A stretch of DNA of 8,066 nt from an uncultured Porphyromonadaceae bacterium. Lineage in GTDB: Bacteria; Bacteroidota; Bacteroidia; Bacteroidales; Muribaculaceae. This document shows positions 1-7,293 of this stretch, one piece after another; positions within the stretch are counted from its first letter, which is position 1; each line of letters starts with the position of its first letter. Position numbers and translations under genes: made by a program. The notes under the pieces are model-generated. The model was not told the origin of the DNA. It saw only the letters and a program-made list of their open reading frames with translations, and made no database searches. Location: positions 1-8,066 of the forward strand of contig CAMWXO010000061.1 of the NCBI GenBank assembly GCA_947178245.1. The letters run 5' to 3'.

Positions 1-327
1 GTGCCTTACACTCCCGGTTGCGGCACAGTCTCCGAAATCGGCTTCGCTCAGGAACTGGGCAGCGACCTCTGCAAGGTCTTCCCCGGCGACGTGCTCGGCC
101 CGAAATTCGTGAAAGGCCTTCTCGCTCCGATGCCCTGGTCAAAGATCATGGTGACGGGAGGCGTGGAGCCCACCGAGGAAAATCTCAAGGGATGGTTTGC
201 TGCCGGTGTCTATTGCGTAGGCATGGGCTCCAAACTGTTTCCCAAAGACAAGGTGGCTGCCGGCGACTGGCAATATATCACCGACAAGTGCCGCGAAGCC
301 CTCGCCATCATTGCGAAACTCCGCTGA
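1..327 (+). CDS. eda: KDPG/KHG aldolase, C-terminal half (gene cut by the window edge)
   Basis: This is the last 108 residues of a class I aldolase of the 2-dehydro-3-deoxy-phosphogluconate / 4-hydroxy-2-oxoglutarate family. The cytoplasmic enzyme splits KDPG into pyruvate and glyceraldehyde-3-phosphate, the last step of the Entner-Doudoroff and hexuronate routes. In the visible part, a TPG...TVSE segment (residues 4-12) is followed by KVFPGD, whose Lys (residue 25 of the fragment) aligns with the Schiff-base lysine of the family (KFFP in E. coli Eda). TGGV (52-55) and GMGS (74-77) match the phosphate-binding loops at the barrel end. The GTG at base 1 is an internal valine codon, not the start: family members are about 210-225 residues long and the N-terminal half is missing. 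The gene ends 31 bases before a strong terminator. Its function would suit growth on uronic acids released from the glycans targeted by the downstream cluster, but that link is inference. Confidence 0.93.
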   Translation: MPYTPGCGTVSEIGFAQELGSDLCKVFPGDVLGPKFVKGLLAPMPWSKIMVTGGVEPTEENLKGWFAAGVYCVGMGSKLFPKDKVAAGDWQYITDKCREALAIIAKLR

Positions 328-358
328 AAACATCATAACAATTCAGATAGAGATAACA

Positions 359-394
359 GACAAGGCCGCAAATCCGCGGCCTTGTCAATTTTTT
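359..394 (+). terminator. Intrinsic terminator of the aldolase gene
   Basis: There is a perfect 11-bp stem (359-369 paired with 376-386) around a 6-base loop, GC-rich at the loop side, followed two bases later by six T residues (389-394). It closes the aldolase transcript. On the minus strand the hairpin lies 36 bases past the stop of the flavin-reductase-like gene but is followed there only by a weak, interrupted T-rich tract, so bidirectional action is possible but less certain. Confidence 0.9.
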
Positions 395-421
395 ATATAT
401 AGCGATAGCAGCCTTCCGCCA

Positions 422-997
422 TCATTTGTCTTTCAGCGCCAGGCCGTCGCGGAAAGCGTTCCCCACACGCTCGCCTATCCTGTTGTAGCCATTATGGATA
501 GGATCAAACGTGATGAGGTGCATCTTCTCCATGTCCGGACGTCCGTCGTCGGCAAGATAATTCTCGTCGCACACTATGTTGAGGATTTCGGCCACGAGCT
601 GATAGCCGCCGTTATCCTCAAAGAGTTTTTCCTTGATACAGCATTCCAGGGTGAGAGGAAAATTGTGGAAAACCGGGGCATTCACCGTTTCCGCCTTGGT
701 AGACTCCCATCCGGTGCGCGCTATTTTATCGTGCACCTTGCGGCCGCTCTCCACGCCTACATAGTCGGCTTCCCTCATGGTCTCGACAGTGGCGAACGAG
801 AGGGTGAACTCGCCGTTGCGGTTTAGATTGTCGGTCGTGGCATGCGACCCCATGCAGATCATCACTTCCCGGGCATCCCACTGGCCGCCCCATGCGGCGT
901 TCATGGCGTTTGGAGTGCCGTCGGCATCATACGTGCCGATTATCAATACAGGCTGCGGCAATACCCATGCAGCAGGCTTGAAACTTTTAAACTTCAT
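422..997 (-). CDS. Flavin-reductase-like FMN-binding split-barrel protein
   Basis: The 191-residue protein looks like the flavin reductase-like / flavoredoxin group, cytoplasmic proteins with an FMN-binding split beta-barrel. These bind FMN and pass electrons between NAD(P)H or redox partners and acceptors; the partner here is unknown. The N-terminal signature is visible: PQPVLIIGTYDADGTPNAMN (residues 15-34), then AAWGGQW and VMICMGSHATTDN (46-58), the strand pattern that lines the FMN pocket. The GEFTLSFAT segment (62-70) is also typical. Length is normal for the family. I chose ATG at 997; a TTG directly before it at 1000 would add one residue, and an A-rich AAAGAAAG stretch precedes both. 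There is no signal peptide. The gene converges on the aldolase and diverges from the CAZyme cluster, and I see no good TAnnTTTG promoter on its strand. The exact substrate cannot be named. Confidence 0.88.
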   Translation of the reverse strand: MKFKSFKPAAWVLPQPVLIIGTYDADGTPNAMNAAWGGQWDAREVMICMGSHATTDNLNRNGEFTLSFATVETMREADYVGVESGRKVHDKIARTGWESTKAETVNAPVFHNFPLTLECCIKEKLFEDNGGYQLVAEILNIVCDENYLADDGRPDMEKMHLITFDPIHNGYNRIGERVGNAFRDGLALKDK

Positions 998-1078
998 CAA
1001 TTCTTTCTTTTATTTTATAATGGATTTATAGGGAAACACCATAAGCGAAGAAATAGTTTCTCACCACTCACTATAATA

Positions 1079-1110
1079 TTTGCATCGCCGAGTTTTTTTT
1101 ATTAATTTAG
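1079..1110 (+). promoter_or_regulatory. Probable Bacteroidetes-type promoter of the CAZyme cluster
   Basis: TTTG at 1079-1082, a 20-base spacer, and TAATTTAG at 1103-1110 match the Bacteroidetes -33/-7 pattern (TTTG, then TAnnTTTG) with one mismatch in the -7 box. The spacing equals that of the perfect tRNA promoter further right in this window. Transcription would begin near 1117, leaving a leader of about 110 bases before the ATG at 1230. The mismatch and the AT-rich setting keep confidence moderate. Confidence 0.45.
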
Positions 1111-1131
1111 CAATTGAAATCATAACGCTTA

Positions 1132-1186
1132 TGACAGCGACCCGAAAGATGATGTAGATATTAATATCTGTCACCGTCACTTTCGG
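1132..1186 (+). promoter_or_regulatory. Leader region with overlapping inverted repeats; possible operator or RNA structure
   Basis: Between the probable promoter and the CE15 start lie three complementary elements. A perfect 14-base palindrome, AGATATTAATATCT, occupies 1156-1169. TGACAG at 1132-1137 is complementary to CTGTCA at 1168-1173. CCGAAAG at 1142-1148 is complementary to CTTTCGG at 1180-1186. The last two pairings cross each other, so in RNA they would be mutually exclusive or form a pseudoknot. GTCAC also occurs twice in a row (1170-1174 and 1176-1180). The palindrome could equally be a DNA operator. No known riboswitch class is recognised. Confidence 0.4.
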
Positions 1187-1229
1187 CTTCACGAAAACAA
1201 ATTGACCGAGACACAACCGACCTCAAACC

Positions 1230-2453
1230 ATGAAAACAAGAACCCTATCCGCACTTGCATGGCTTGCCATCAGTTTCCGGGCCATAGCCGGCCTCCCGAC
1301 AGCATTCGACCGGGAAAACACAGCGGAGACATACCCGGCCATTACATTCAGCGACTTCGGGCAACTCCCGGAGATTCCGTATCTTCCCGACCCGTTCGTG
1401 TTTACAGACGGAACAAAATCAACCGACTATCCGGATTGGGAACGCCATCGCTCGGAGATACTTCAACAGTTGTGGCATTATGAATTGGGAGAGAAGCCCC
1501 GGGTGAATCCCGACAGCATAGACGCCTCGCTTGCCGGCGACACTCTGACGGTGACCATACATGAGGCAGGCCACTCGCTCACGCTGCAGTCTCATATCAT
1601 TTATCCTGAAGGCGACGGGCCCTTCCCGGTAGTGATAGGTGTAGGTTTCCCGACAGGTTCTCTCCCAAAAGAGCTATTTCTTGACATCGGGGTGGCCGCG
1701 ATGCCGTTTGACTTCGTGAAAGTGATGTCGCACACCCAGAAACGCGGCGAGGAACCGATCAACGCACTCTATCCCGACAACATCGAGATGGGAGCGTATT
1801 CGGCATGGCCGTGGGGCATCAGCCGCCTTATCGATGGACTTTTCAAGCTGGGAGAAGAAAAAACGCGGCTTAACCTTGAACGCATCGCGGTGACAGGATG
1901 CTCCTTCGCAGGCAAGATGGCGCTCTATGCAGGCGCAATGGATGAACGAATCACCCTTACGATAGCTCAGGAACCCGGAGGAGGAGGCATTAATGCCTGG
2001 CGAGTGTCGGAGACGCTCGGCAATGTGGAAAGAGTAGGCAACACCAACTACGCATGGTTTCTCGAGAGCATGCGCCGGTTTTCAGACAGCAATGTCTCAC
2101 GCCTGCCTATCGACCACCATCAACTTGCAGCGTTGGTGGCGCCACGCGCGCTGCTCATACTCGGCAACACCGACTATGAATGGCTGGCCGATGAATCGGG
2201 CTATGTCTCCTCGCGCGCGGCACGTGAGGTGTGGAGGCAATTCGGGATAGCCGACCGCATGGGCTACTCAATCGAGGGCGGACACCCGCATTGCCAGCTG
2301 CCGCTCAGCCAATATCCGGAGGTGACGGCTTTCATACGCAGGTTCCTGCTCGATGACAACTCCATAGACACTAACGTGACGCGGGCTTCGATGTTTGAGC
2401 AGGTAGACTGGATAAAATGGGCTCCCTGGGCGAGCGAATACAACAAGAATTGA
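1230..2453 (+). CDS. CE15 family esterase, glucuronoyl esterase-like, exported
   Basis: The 407-residue protein is an alpha/beta hydrolase of carbohydrate esterase family 15. Known CE15 enzymes cleave the ester between (4-O-methyl-)glucuronic acid on xylan and lignin alcohols, and some bacterial members accept other uronate esters. The nucleophile elbow VTGCSFAGK (residues 221-229, Ser225) carries the CE15 GCSxxGK form. QEPGGGG (247-253) holds Glu248 at the usual acidic position, followed by the family's WRVSE (257-261). GGHPHCQLP (350-358) supplies the catalytic histidine (His352 or His354). NTDYEWL (313-319) is also typical. The N-terminus has a basic start and a hydrophobic stretch ending in AIA (18-20), a probable though slightly irregular signal peptide, so the site of action is periplasmic or outside. 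No Shine-Dalgarno sequence precedes the ATG. It is the first of three close plus-strand CAZyme genes and lies 30 bases before the GH106 gene. The family call is firm; the natural substrate is not. Confidence 0.92.
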   Translation: MKTRTLSALAWLAISFRAIAGLPTAFDRENTAETYPAITFSDFGQLPEIPYLPDPFVFTDGTKSTDYPDWERHRSEILQQLWHYELGEKPRVNPDSIDASLAGDTLTVTIHEAGHSLTLQSHIIYPEGDGPFPVVIGVGFPTGSLPKELFLDIGVAAMPFDFVKVMSHTQKRGEEPINALYPDNIEMGAYSAWPWGISRLIDGLFKLGEEKTRLNLERIAVTGCSFAGKMALYAGAMDERITLTIAQEPGGGGINAWRVSETLGNVERVGNTNYAWFLESMRRFSDSNVSRLPIDHHQLAALVAPRALLILGNTDYEWLADESGYVSSRAAREVWRQFGIADRMGYSIEGGHPHCQLPLSQYPEVTAFIRRFLLDDNSIDTNVTRASMFEQVDWIKWAPWASEYNKN

Positions 2454-2470
2454 CCATCACACCGATTACC

Positions 2471-2507
2471 AAAAACAGATAGAATGTTACTAAAAACAGA
2501 TAGAATG
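2471..2507 (+). repeat. Duplicated 16-base start region of the GH106 gene
   Basis: AAAAACAGATAGAATG occurs at 2471-2486 and again at 2492-2507, a 21-base offset. Each copy ends in an ATG, and the two ATGs (2484 and 2505) are in the same frame, seven codons apart. The A-rich block before the ATG is what Bacteroidetes ribosomes tend to use in place of a Shine-Dalgarno sequence, so the whole initiation site appears duplicated. Confidence 0.9.
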
Positions 2508-4907
2508 AGACTCAGCATCCGCCTAAATATCGCATTCATACTTATATGCGCAGCGACATACGCTTCCGCGCGCCCCGCTTCCGACACCGCTGACATGAAG
2601 GCGGAGCAACAGGCCAGACCATTGATAATATGGCAATGGATGGACGGTCTTGTCACGAAGGAAGGAATCACCCGAGACCTCGAAGCGTTCAGGGATGCCG
2701 GTCTCGCGGGCGTACATAATTTCCAGATCGGAGGCCCCGAACAGATGCGTATCGGCAATCCTGACAATGCGATAGGCAGCGAGAACTGGAAGGAGCTGCT
2801 GCGCTGGACCCTTGACGAGTGTGAAAGGCTCGGTCTGACTTTCGGCACACATAACTGCCCCGGATGGTCGTCGAGCGCTTATCCCACCGTAAGCCCGGAA
2901 TACTCGATGCAGAAACTTGTCTATACCGAAACGCCTTACATTACCGGATCACGCACCATATCCCTTCGCCGCCCGGCAGCGGAACCGCTGAACAACTATT
3001 ATGAAGACGTGGCGGTCATAGCTATTCCTGCAGATTCAACAGCCTCTTACTCTGAAATAATAGACCTGACAGACAGCTTCAACTCCATTTCAGGAGAAGT
3101 ACGGCTGCCGAAAAAGACACGGCTGCCTGACGGATACCGCATCCTGCGCATAGGGCAGACCTCCAACGGCAAGACCAATGAGGCGCAGGCGCCCGAGTCA
3201 GGCCGGGGGCTGGAATGCGACAAGATAAGCAAGGAGGCCGTGAAGCATTTCTGGGACGGCTATCCCGCCATGCTGATAGAGACTGCCGGGCGACATATCG
3301 GCAAGACTTTCACGCACATCGAGATAGACAGTTATGAAGCCGGCGGACAGACATGGAGCCGCGCGCTCCCGGAAGAATTCATGAGACGCAAGGGATATGA
3401 CCTCACACCCTATCTTCCGCTTATGGCGGGAAGGCTCAAGGAAATAGAGAGTCCGGAGGTAACCGCAAAATTCCGAAAGGACTGGGAGAACGTTGTGACT
3501 GACTGCGTGTCTGAAAACTACTACGGCTATATGACGCGCCTGGCCGCAGAGGCAGGGCTGCGCATGATGATCGAGCCTTACGGTACGGGTGGACAGAAAC
3601 CGTTCAGAATCATTGATTTTGAAAAAATCGCGCTCGCATGCCCTGAAGCGGATATCGCAACCGAATTTTGGCAGGATCCCCCAAGATGGGGATGGAAGGA
3701 TATAGTAGGACATGAGAAGATCATGCGCAAACTTGGCAAACCACTGCTTATTGCCGAAGCCTTCACATGCTGGCCACTCAGAGCATGGAGCGACAGCCCA
3801 GCCGACATCAAGCGAGTGTGTGACAAGGCTTTCTGCTCGGGCGTAAACCGCATGATGCTCCATGCCGGAGCAGCCAATCCCTGGCCCAATGCAGAGCCGG
3901 GGATGTCGTTCGGGATATGGGGCACTCAGTTCGTCCCGGGCCAGACCTGGTGGAAAGCCGGAGGAGCCAAAGCGCTGTTTGAATATATGACACGCTGCCA
4001 GTCCCTGCTGCAGAGGGGCATACCCACCCCGGAGCAGCTTCCGCGCACGGAGCCGTTTCTGACCTACAGGCGAACAGAGGGAAACACAGACATAATCTTT
4101 ATCAGCAATCAAGCGGACTCGGTGGCTGCCGCCATCATTCCTTTTGACCCAGGCATGCGGAGCGTGGAAGTTATCGATCCATATTCCGGGGAACGGTTCG
4201 CACCGGACGCCACATCTCAGATAGGAATAGAGGTGGAGATAGAACCTTTCGGCTCGCGCTTCTTGATAATAAGTCCAGACGGCGCAACCCTTCCACAGCG
4301 AATAAGACGAAGCACCATAGCTACGCAGCCCTTGGAAGGCCGCTGGAGCATTTCTTTTCCTGAAGCCGGATCGCTTGACACCGACACTTTGTTCTCATGG
4401 CCCGATTGCGACATTCACGACATCAGATATTTCTCGGGTACAGCCACCTATTCAGTGCCTTTCACACCGGCTGCAGACATGATGGATGCCGACAGCCGGC
4501 TCATACTCTCACTCGGAGAAGTGAAGGATATGGCGGCTGTGAGGGTAAACGGAATCGAGATGCCTCTTATGTGGAAAGCTCCGTTTGAGTGTGACATAAC
4601 AGACGCTGTGAGACCCGGCGAAAATCTACTTGAGGTGGACGTCACCAATCTATGGCCAAATCGGATGATAGGCGATGAACTCGAACCTGACGATCTGGAA
4701 TGGAGTGAACCGCTCATATACGACTATGCTCCCGGGAAACCGCGGGCCGGCTGCTATCTGACATCCAACCCCGACTGGTTGCGCAATGGCACTGAACGGC
4801 CGTCGAAAGGGCGCAAGACTGTGGGATGCTTCAAATTCTTCACGGCAGATTCCCCTCTACTCCCCTCCGGACTTATCGGCCCGGTCACACTACAGATAAT
4901 GCGCTGA
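2484..4907 (+). CDS. GH106 family alpha-L-rhamnosidase-like glycoside hydrolase, exported
   Basis: The 807-residue protein belongs to the GH106 alpha-L-rhamnosidase family, which removes terminal alpha-L-rhamnose from pectic and other plant glycans. Visible family blocks include the N-terminal barrel start WQWMDGLVTKEGITRDLE (residues 50-67); a THNCPGWSSS motif (122-131); THIEIDSYEAGGQTWS (277-292) with Glu285; IEPYG (363-367); LLIAEAFT (421-428) with Glu425; and a long block with GVNRMMLHAG (453-462) and EPGMSFG. Glu285 and Glu425 are the likely catalytic pair by position relative to the characterised Bacteroides enzyme BT0986, but I could not align them. Residues about 645-725 resemble a beta-sandwich sugar-binding domain. 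Length is at the short end of the family. The N-terminus has a clear type I signal peptide ending near ASA (27-29) with no lipobox cysteine. Translation may begin at 2484 or, equally well, at ATG 2505, because the start region is duplicated. It is the middle gene of the cluster, with 30- and 31-base gaps. Confidence 0.92.
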   Translation: MLLKTDRMRLSIRLNIAFILICAATYASARPASDTADMKAEQQARPLIIWQWMDGLVTKEGITRDLEAFRDAGLAGVHNFQIGGPEQMRIGNPDNAIGSENWKELLRWTLDECERLGLTFGTHNCPGWSSSAYPTVSPEYSMQKLVYTETPYITGSRTISLRRPAAEPLNNYYEDVAVIAIPADSTASYSEIIDLTDSFNSISGEVRLPKKTRLPDGYRILRIGQTSNGKTNEAQAPESGRGLECDKISKEAVKHFWDGYPAMLIETAGRHIGKTFTHIEIDSYEAGGQTWSRALPEEFMRRKGYDLTPYLPLMAGRLKEIESPEVTAKFRKDWENVVTDCVSENYYGYMTRLAAEAGLRMMIEPYGTGGQKPFRIIDFEKIALACPEADIATEFWQDPPRWGWKDIVGHEKIMRKLGKPLLIAEAFTCWPLRAWSDSPADIKRVCDKAFCSGVNRMMLHAGAANPWPNAEPGMSFGIWGTQFVPGQTWWKAGGAKALFEYMTRCQSLLQRGIPTPEQLPRTEPFLTYRRTEGNTDIIFISNQADSVAAAIIPFDPGMRSVEVIDPYSGERFAPDATSQIGIEVEIEPFGSRFLIISPDGATLPQRIRRSTIATQPLEGRWSISFPEAGSLDTDTLFSWPDCDIHDIRYFSGTATYSVPFTPAADMMDADSRLILSLGEVKDMAAVRVNGIEMPLMWKAPFECDITDAVRPGENLLEVDVTNLWPNRMIGDELEPDDLEWSEPLIYDYAPGKPRAGCYLTSNPDWLRNGTERPSKGRKTVGCFKFFTADSPLLPSGLIGPVTLQIMR

Positions 4908-4938
4908 TTTTTTCAAACCAATAATAATATAATTCTCA

Positions 4939-5859
4939 ATGAAAAAGACAATCTTATCAATCATCTCTGTGATGATATCAGCACTGGCGTTCGCACAGCC
5001 ACCCGGCTTCAAGATGCCTGAAATGCCACAACCCGATTTCGCCGACCTCAACTATGCCGGAGACGATCTCGAAGGGCATAAACTCGACATATATCTGCCG
5101 AAAGACGGCAAAGACAAGCATAAACTCATAGTGGTGATCTACGGCAGCGCATGGTTTAGCAACAACTTCAAGAACGCCGCCTACATGTCGCTTGGCAAGC
5201 CCCTCAACGATGCCGGCTTCGCGGTGGCCACCATCAACCACCGCTCAAGCGGCGACGCCAAGTATCCCGCGCAGATCAACGACGTGAAAGGCGCGATACG
5301 ATATCTGCGTGCCAATGCCGACAAATTCGGACTTGACACTTCATTTGTAGGCATCACCGGGTTCTCGTCAGGCGGCCATCTGTCTGCAATGGCGGGCGTC
5401 ACCAACGGCATGAAGGAGCGTACCGTAGGCACTACAACCATCGATATCGAGGGCAATGTCGGAGGCAACACCGATCAGAGCAGCAGCGTCGATGCCGTGG
5501 TGGATTGGTTCGGACCGGTGGATATGGCGCGGATGGAAAATTGCGAGACCGTGAAAGGAGCTGACTCCCCCGAGGCTGCCCTGATAGGAGGCGCCCCGGC
5601 CGACAATATGGAAATGATAGCCCTCATCAGCCCGATCACTTACGTGTCGGAGACAACGGCTCCCACTCTCGTGATACATGGCACTTCCGACAGTGTGGTT
5701 CCCTTCTGCCAGAGTGATAATTTCTCTGACGAACTTGCTAAAGCAGGAAAACTTGATAGGCTTATTCAAGTAGAAGGCGGAGAGCACGGCCCTGTCACTT
5801 TCAACGCAACCACCTTCAAGTCTATGGTGGATTTCTTCTCTGAGCAGGCCGGAAAGTAA
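4939..5859 (+). CDS. Secreted alpha/beta hydrolase, BD-FAE-like (feruloyl or acetyl esterase type)
   Basis: The 306-residue esterase is of the alpha/beta hydrolase group that includes Bacteroidetes feruloyl and acetyl-xylan esterases. A textbook signal peptide (residues 1-19, cleavage after AFA, mature protein starting QPP) sends it to the periplasm or beyond. The catalytic triad is readable: Ser143 in GFSSGG (141-146), Asp251 in HGTSDSVVP (247-255) and His283 in GGEHGP (280-285). The oxyanion-hole strand reads IYGSAW (67-72) where the better-known form is HGGGW. DVKGAIRYLRANADKFGLD (115-133) is typical of the family. The start follows a 31-base AT-rich gap after the GH106 gene, with a T6 run but no convincing hairpin, so co-transcription is likely. 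In context it probably removes ester side groups so that the rhamnosidase and other enzymes can reach the chain. Whether it releases ferulate, acetate or another acyl group cannot be told from sequence. Confidence 0.88.
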   Translation: MKKTILSIISVMISALAFAQPPGFKMPEMPQPDFADLNYAGDDLEGHKLDIYLPKDGKDKHKLIVVIYGSAWFSNNFKNAAYMSLGKPLNDAGFAVATINHRSSGDAKYPAQINDVKGAIRYLRANADKFGLDTSFVGITGFSSGGHLSAMAGVTNGMKERTVGTTTIDIEGNVGGNTDQSSSVDAVVDWFGPVDMARMENCETVKGADSPEAALIGGAPADNMEMIALISPITYVSETTAPTLVIHGTSDSVVPFCQSDNFSDELAKAGKLDRLIQVEGGEHGPVTFNATTFKSMVDFFSEQAGK

Positions 5860-5877
5860 ATACAATTAAACTTAGAG

Positions 5878-5915
5878 TAAGGTCTTTAAAGTCTGCAGAG
5901 TCTTTAAAGACCTTA
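5878..5915. terminator. Long hairpin between convergent genes, probable bidirectional terminator
   Basis: A perfect 14-bp stem (5878-5891 with 5902-5915) encloses a 10-base loop in the 63-base gap between the convergent esterase and DUF389 genes. The position strongly suggests transcription termination for both. Neither side has a clean T-run (TCTCATATC on plus; CTCTAAGTTTAATT on minus), so it is not a canonical intrinsic terminator and may act as an RNA 3'-end stabiliser instead. Confidence 0.65.
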
Positions 5916-5922
5916 TCTCATA

Positions 5923-7293
5923 TCATAATTCGGACATCTCCTGAAGTTTCAGGTCAGGGCGTCCGAGCCTGACACGCAGATAGTCGAGCAGATGCCGGCG
6001 CTCCGCAAGCGTCAGACGCGCGTCGAGGCTTATCAGTGCCACCGTGGCAGTGTCGAGTTTCTGAGTGGCCGGATCCGACACCACGGCCGAAGAAATTCCG
6101 ATTCGCTTCACCTGAGGAAAGAGAGCGTGAACTTCGGGAGACACCTGCTCAGCCGCATCAGACGAGAACCGCGTCATGGCAAGCTCGCCCTGCAGCGAGT
6201 CGATAGCGCTCTGCTGACGCGAGATAGTGGCCTGAGCCACTCGATACAGTTCCTGCGTCTTGACATCGTTGATAGACTCCGATGAGGCGCTGCGCTCATA
6301 TACTCCGCCCTGAATGAACGACAGCGACGTGCCGCCAAGCCCATAGTATCTGAGGCGCGGCGTGAGGGCATTCTCGAGAGAGTCGATCGGAAGGGGGCGC
6401 CCGATAAGGGTGATGGAAAGATACTTCCCTCCATCCTTGAAGTAGGCTTTCCTCGCCAGCACCTGAGTGTCGGGGAAATCGCACTCATCGGCTATGAAGC
6501 GGTCGGCGTCCATAGTGAAGCGATTGTCGCGCAGCATGTTGTATGTGAGATAGATACTGGGCACCATCGTCAGTATGGCAAGAGCGTAAACCACCCTCAT
6601 CACCCTCTTCGAGCGTGCCGGGTCGGCAGTGGCCACACTCTTATACTTCATCAGCTTGACCCCGATATAAGTGGCGAAAGCAATATATATGGAATTGATG
6701 ATGAATAGATAAAACGCTCCGAAGAAATAGTTTAGCTGCCATGTGGCAAGCCCGTAGCCGGCCGTGCAGAGCGGCGGCATGAGGGCTGTGGCGATAGCCA
6801 CACCCGGAATCACGTTACCCTTGTTGGTGCTTCCGAGCGCAATGATGCCGGCCCCTCCGCCCACAAAACCGATAAGCACATCATATATGGTGGGCGAAGT
6901 GCGGGCGAGCAATTCACTATGCTGCTCATTGACGGGAGATATCAGAAAGTAGAGGGTGGAAGCGAGCACCGAAAAGCCGGCTGCCATAACAAGGTTGCGC
7001 ATACAGCGCTTGATAAGGTCGTAATCGTGTATGCCGATTCCGAGACCTATACCGATGATGGGGCCCATCAGCGGCGAAATAAGCATCGCGCCGATAATGA
7101 CAGCCGTGGAATTGGTATTCAGGCCGAGCGAGGCTATCAGTATGGCCATTATCAGGATCAGGATACTCGTGCCCCGAAACGACACGCCCTCCCGTATATT
7201 TTCCTCAGCCTGCTCCTGACTCACCAGTTGACCGGAAAGGGAAAAGTAATTGACAAAAAAATCGCTGATTCTCGTGATTATCGTTTTTTTCAT
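5923..7293 (-). CDS. DUF389 family multi-spanning membrane protein with C-terminal extension
   Basis: The 456-residue inner-membrane protein carries a DUF389 core, a family of unknown function often described as hydrophobic or putative transporter-like. The signature segments are plain: NIREGVSFRGTSILILIMAI (residues 32-51), LGLNTNSTAVIIGAMLISPLMGPI (56-79), GVAIATALMPPLCTAGYGLA (164-183) and FFGAFYLFIINSIYIAFA (190-207). About six or seven membrane segments fall between 41 and 251. After residue 260 comes a soluble tail: a beta-alpha-beta-like module (290-329), a likely coiled coil (345-373), and a second similar module (417-453). I placed the start at ATG 7293. The frame stays open to 7467, but the extra 58 residues would run across the tRNA promoter region and have no DUF389 character. 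There is no Shine-Dalgarno sequence and no clear promoter on this strand. It is a single gene, convergent with the CAZyme cluster and apparently unrelated to it. Confidence 0.9.
   Translation of the reverse strand: MKKTIITRISDFFVNYFSLSGQLVSQEQAEENIREGVSFRGTSILILIMAILIASLGLNTNSTAVIIGAMLISPLMGPIIGIGLGIGIHDYDLIKRCMRNLVMAAGFSVLASTLYFLISPVNEQHSELLARTSPTIYDVLIGFVGGGAGIIALGSTNKGNVIPGVAIATALMPPLCTAGYGLATWQLNYFFGAFYLFIINSIYIAFATYIGVKLMKYKSVATADPARSKRVMRVVYALAILTMVPSIYLTYNMLRDNRFTMDADRFIADECDFPDTQVLARKAYFKDGGKYLSITLIGRPLPIDSLENALTPRLRYYGLGGTSLSFIQGGVYERSASSESINDVKTQELYRVAQATISRQQSAIDSLQGELAMTRFSSDAAEQVSPEVHALFPQVKRIGISSAVVSDPATQKLDTATVALISLDARLTLAERRHLLDYLRVRLGRPDLKLQEMSEL

Noticed and set aside
1..3. 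GTG at the first base as a start codon for a 108-residue protein
   Set aside because: The fragment begins in the middle of the aldolase fold and lacks the N-terminal half of the family, so the GTG is an internal valine codon.
311..826. 171-codon plus-strand open frame opposite the flavin-reductase-like gene
   Set aside because: It crosses a strong terminator and is antisense to a gene with clear family motifs.
3198..4112. 304-codon minus-strand open frame inside the GH106 gene
   Set aside because: The plus-strand frame shows clear GH106 motifs throughout. The antisense frame has no recognisable domain and arises from codon composition.
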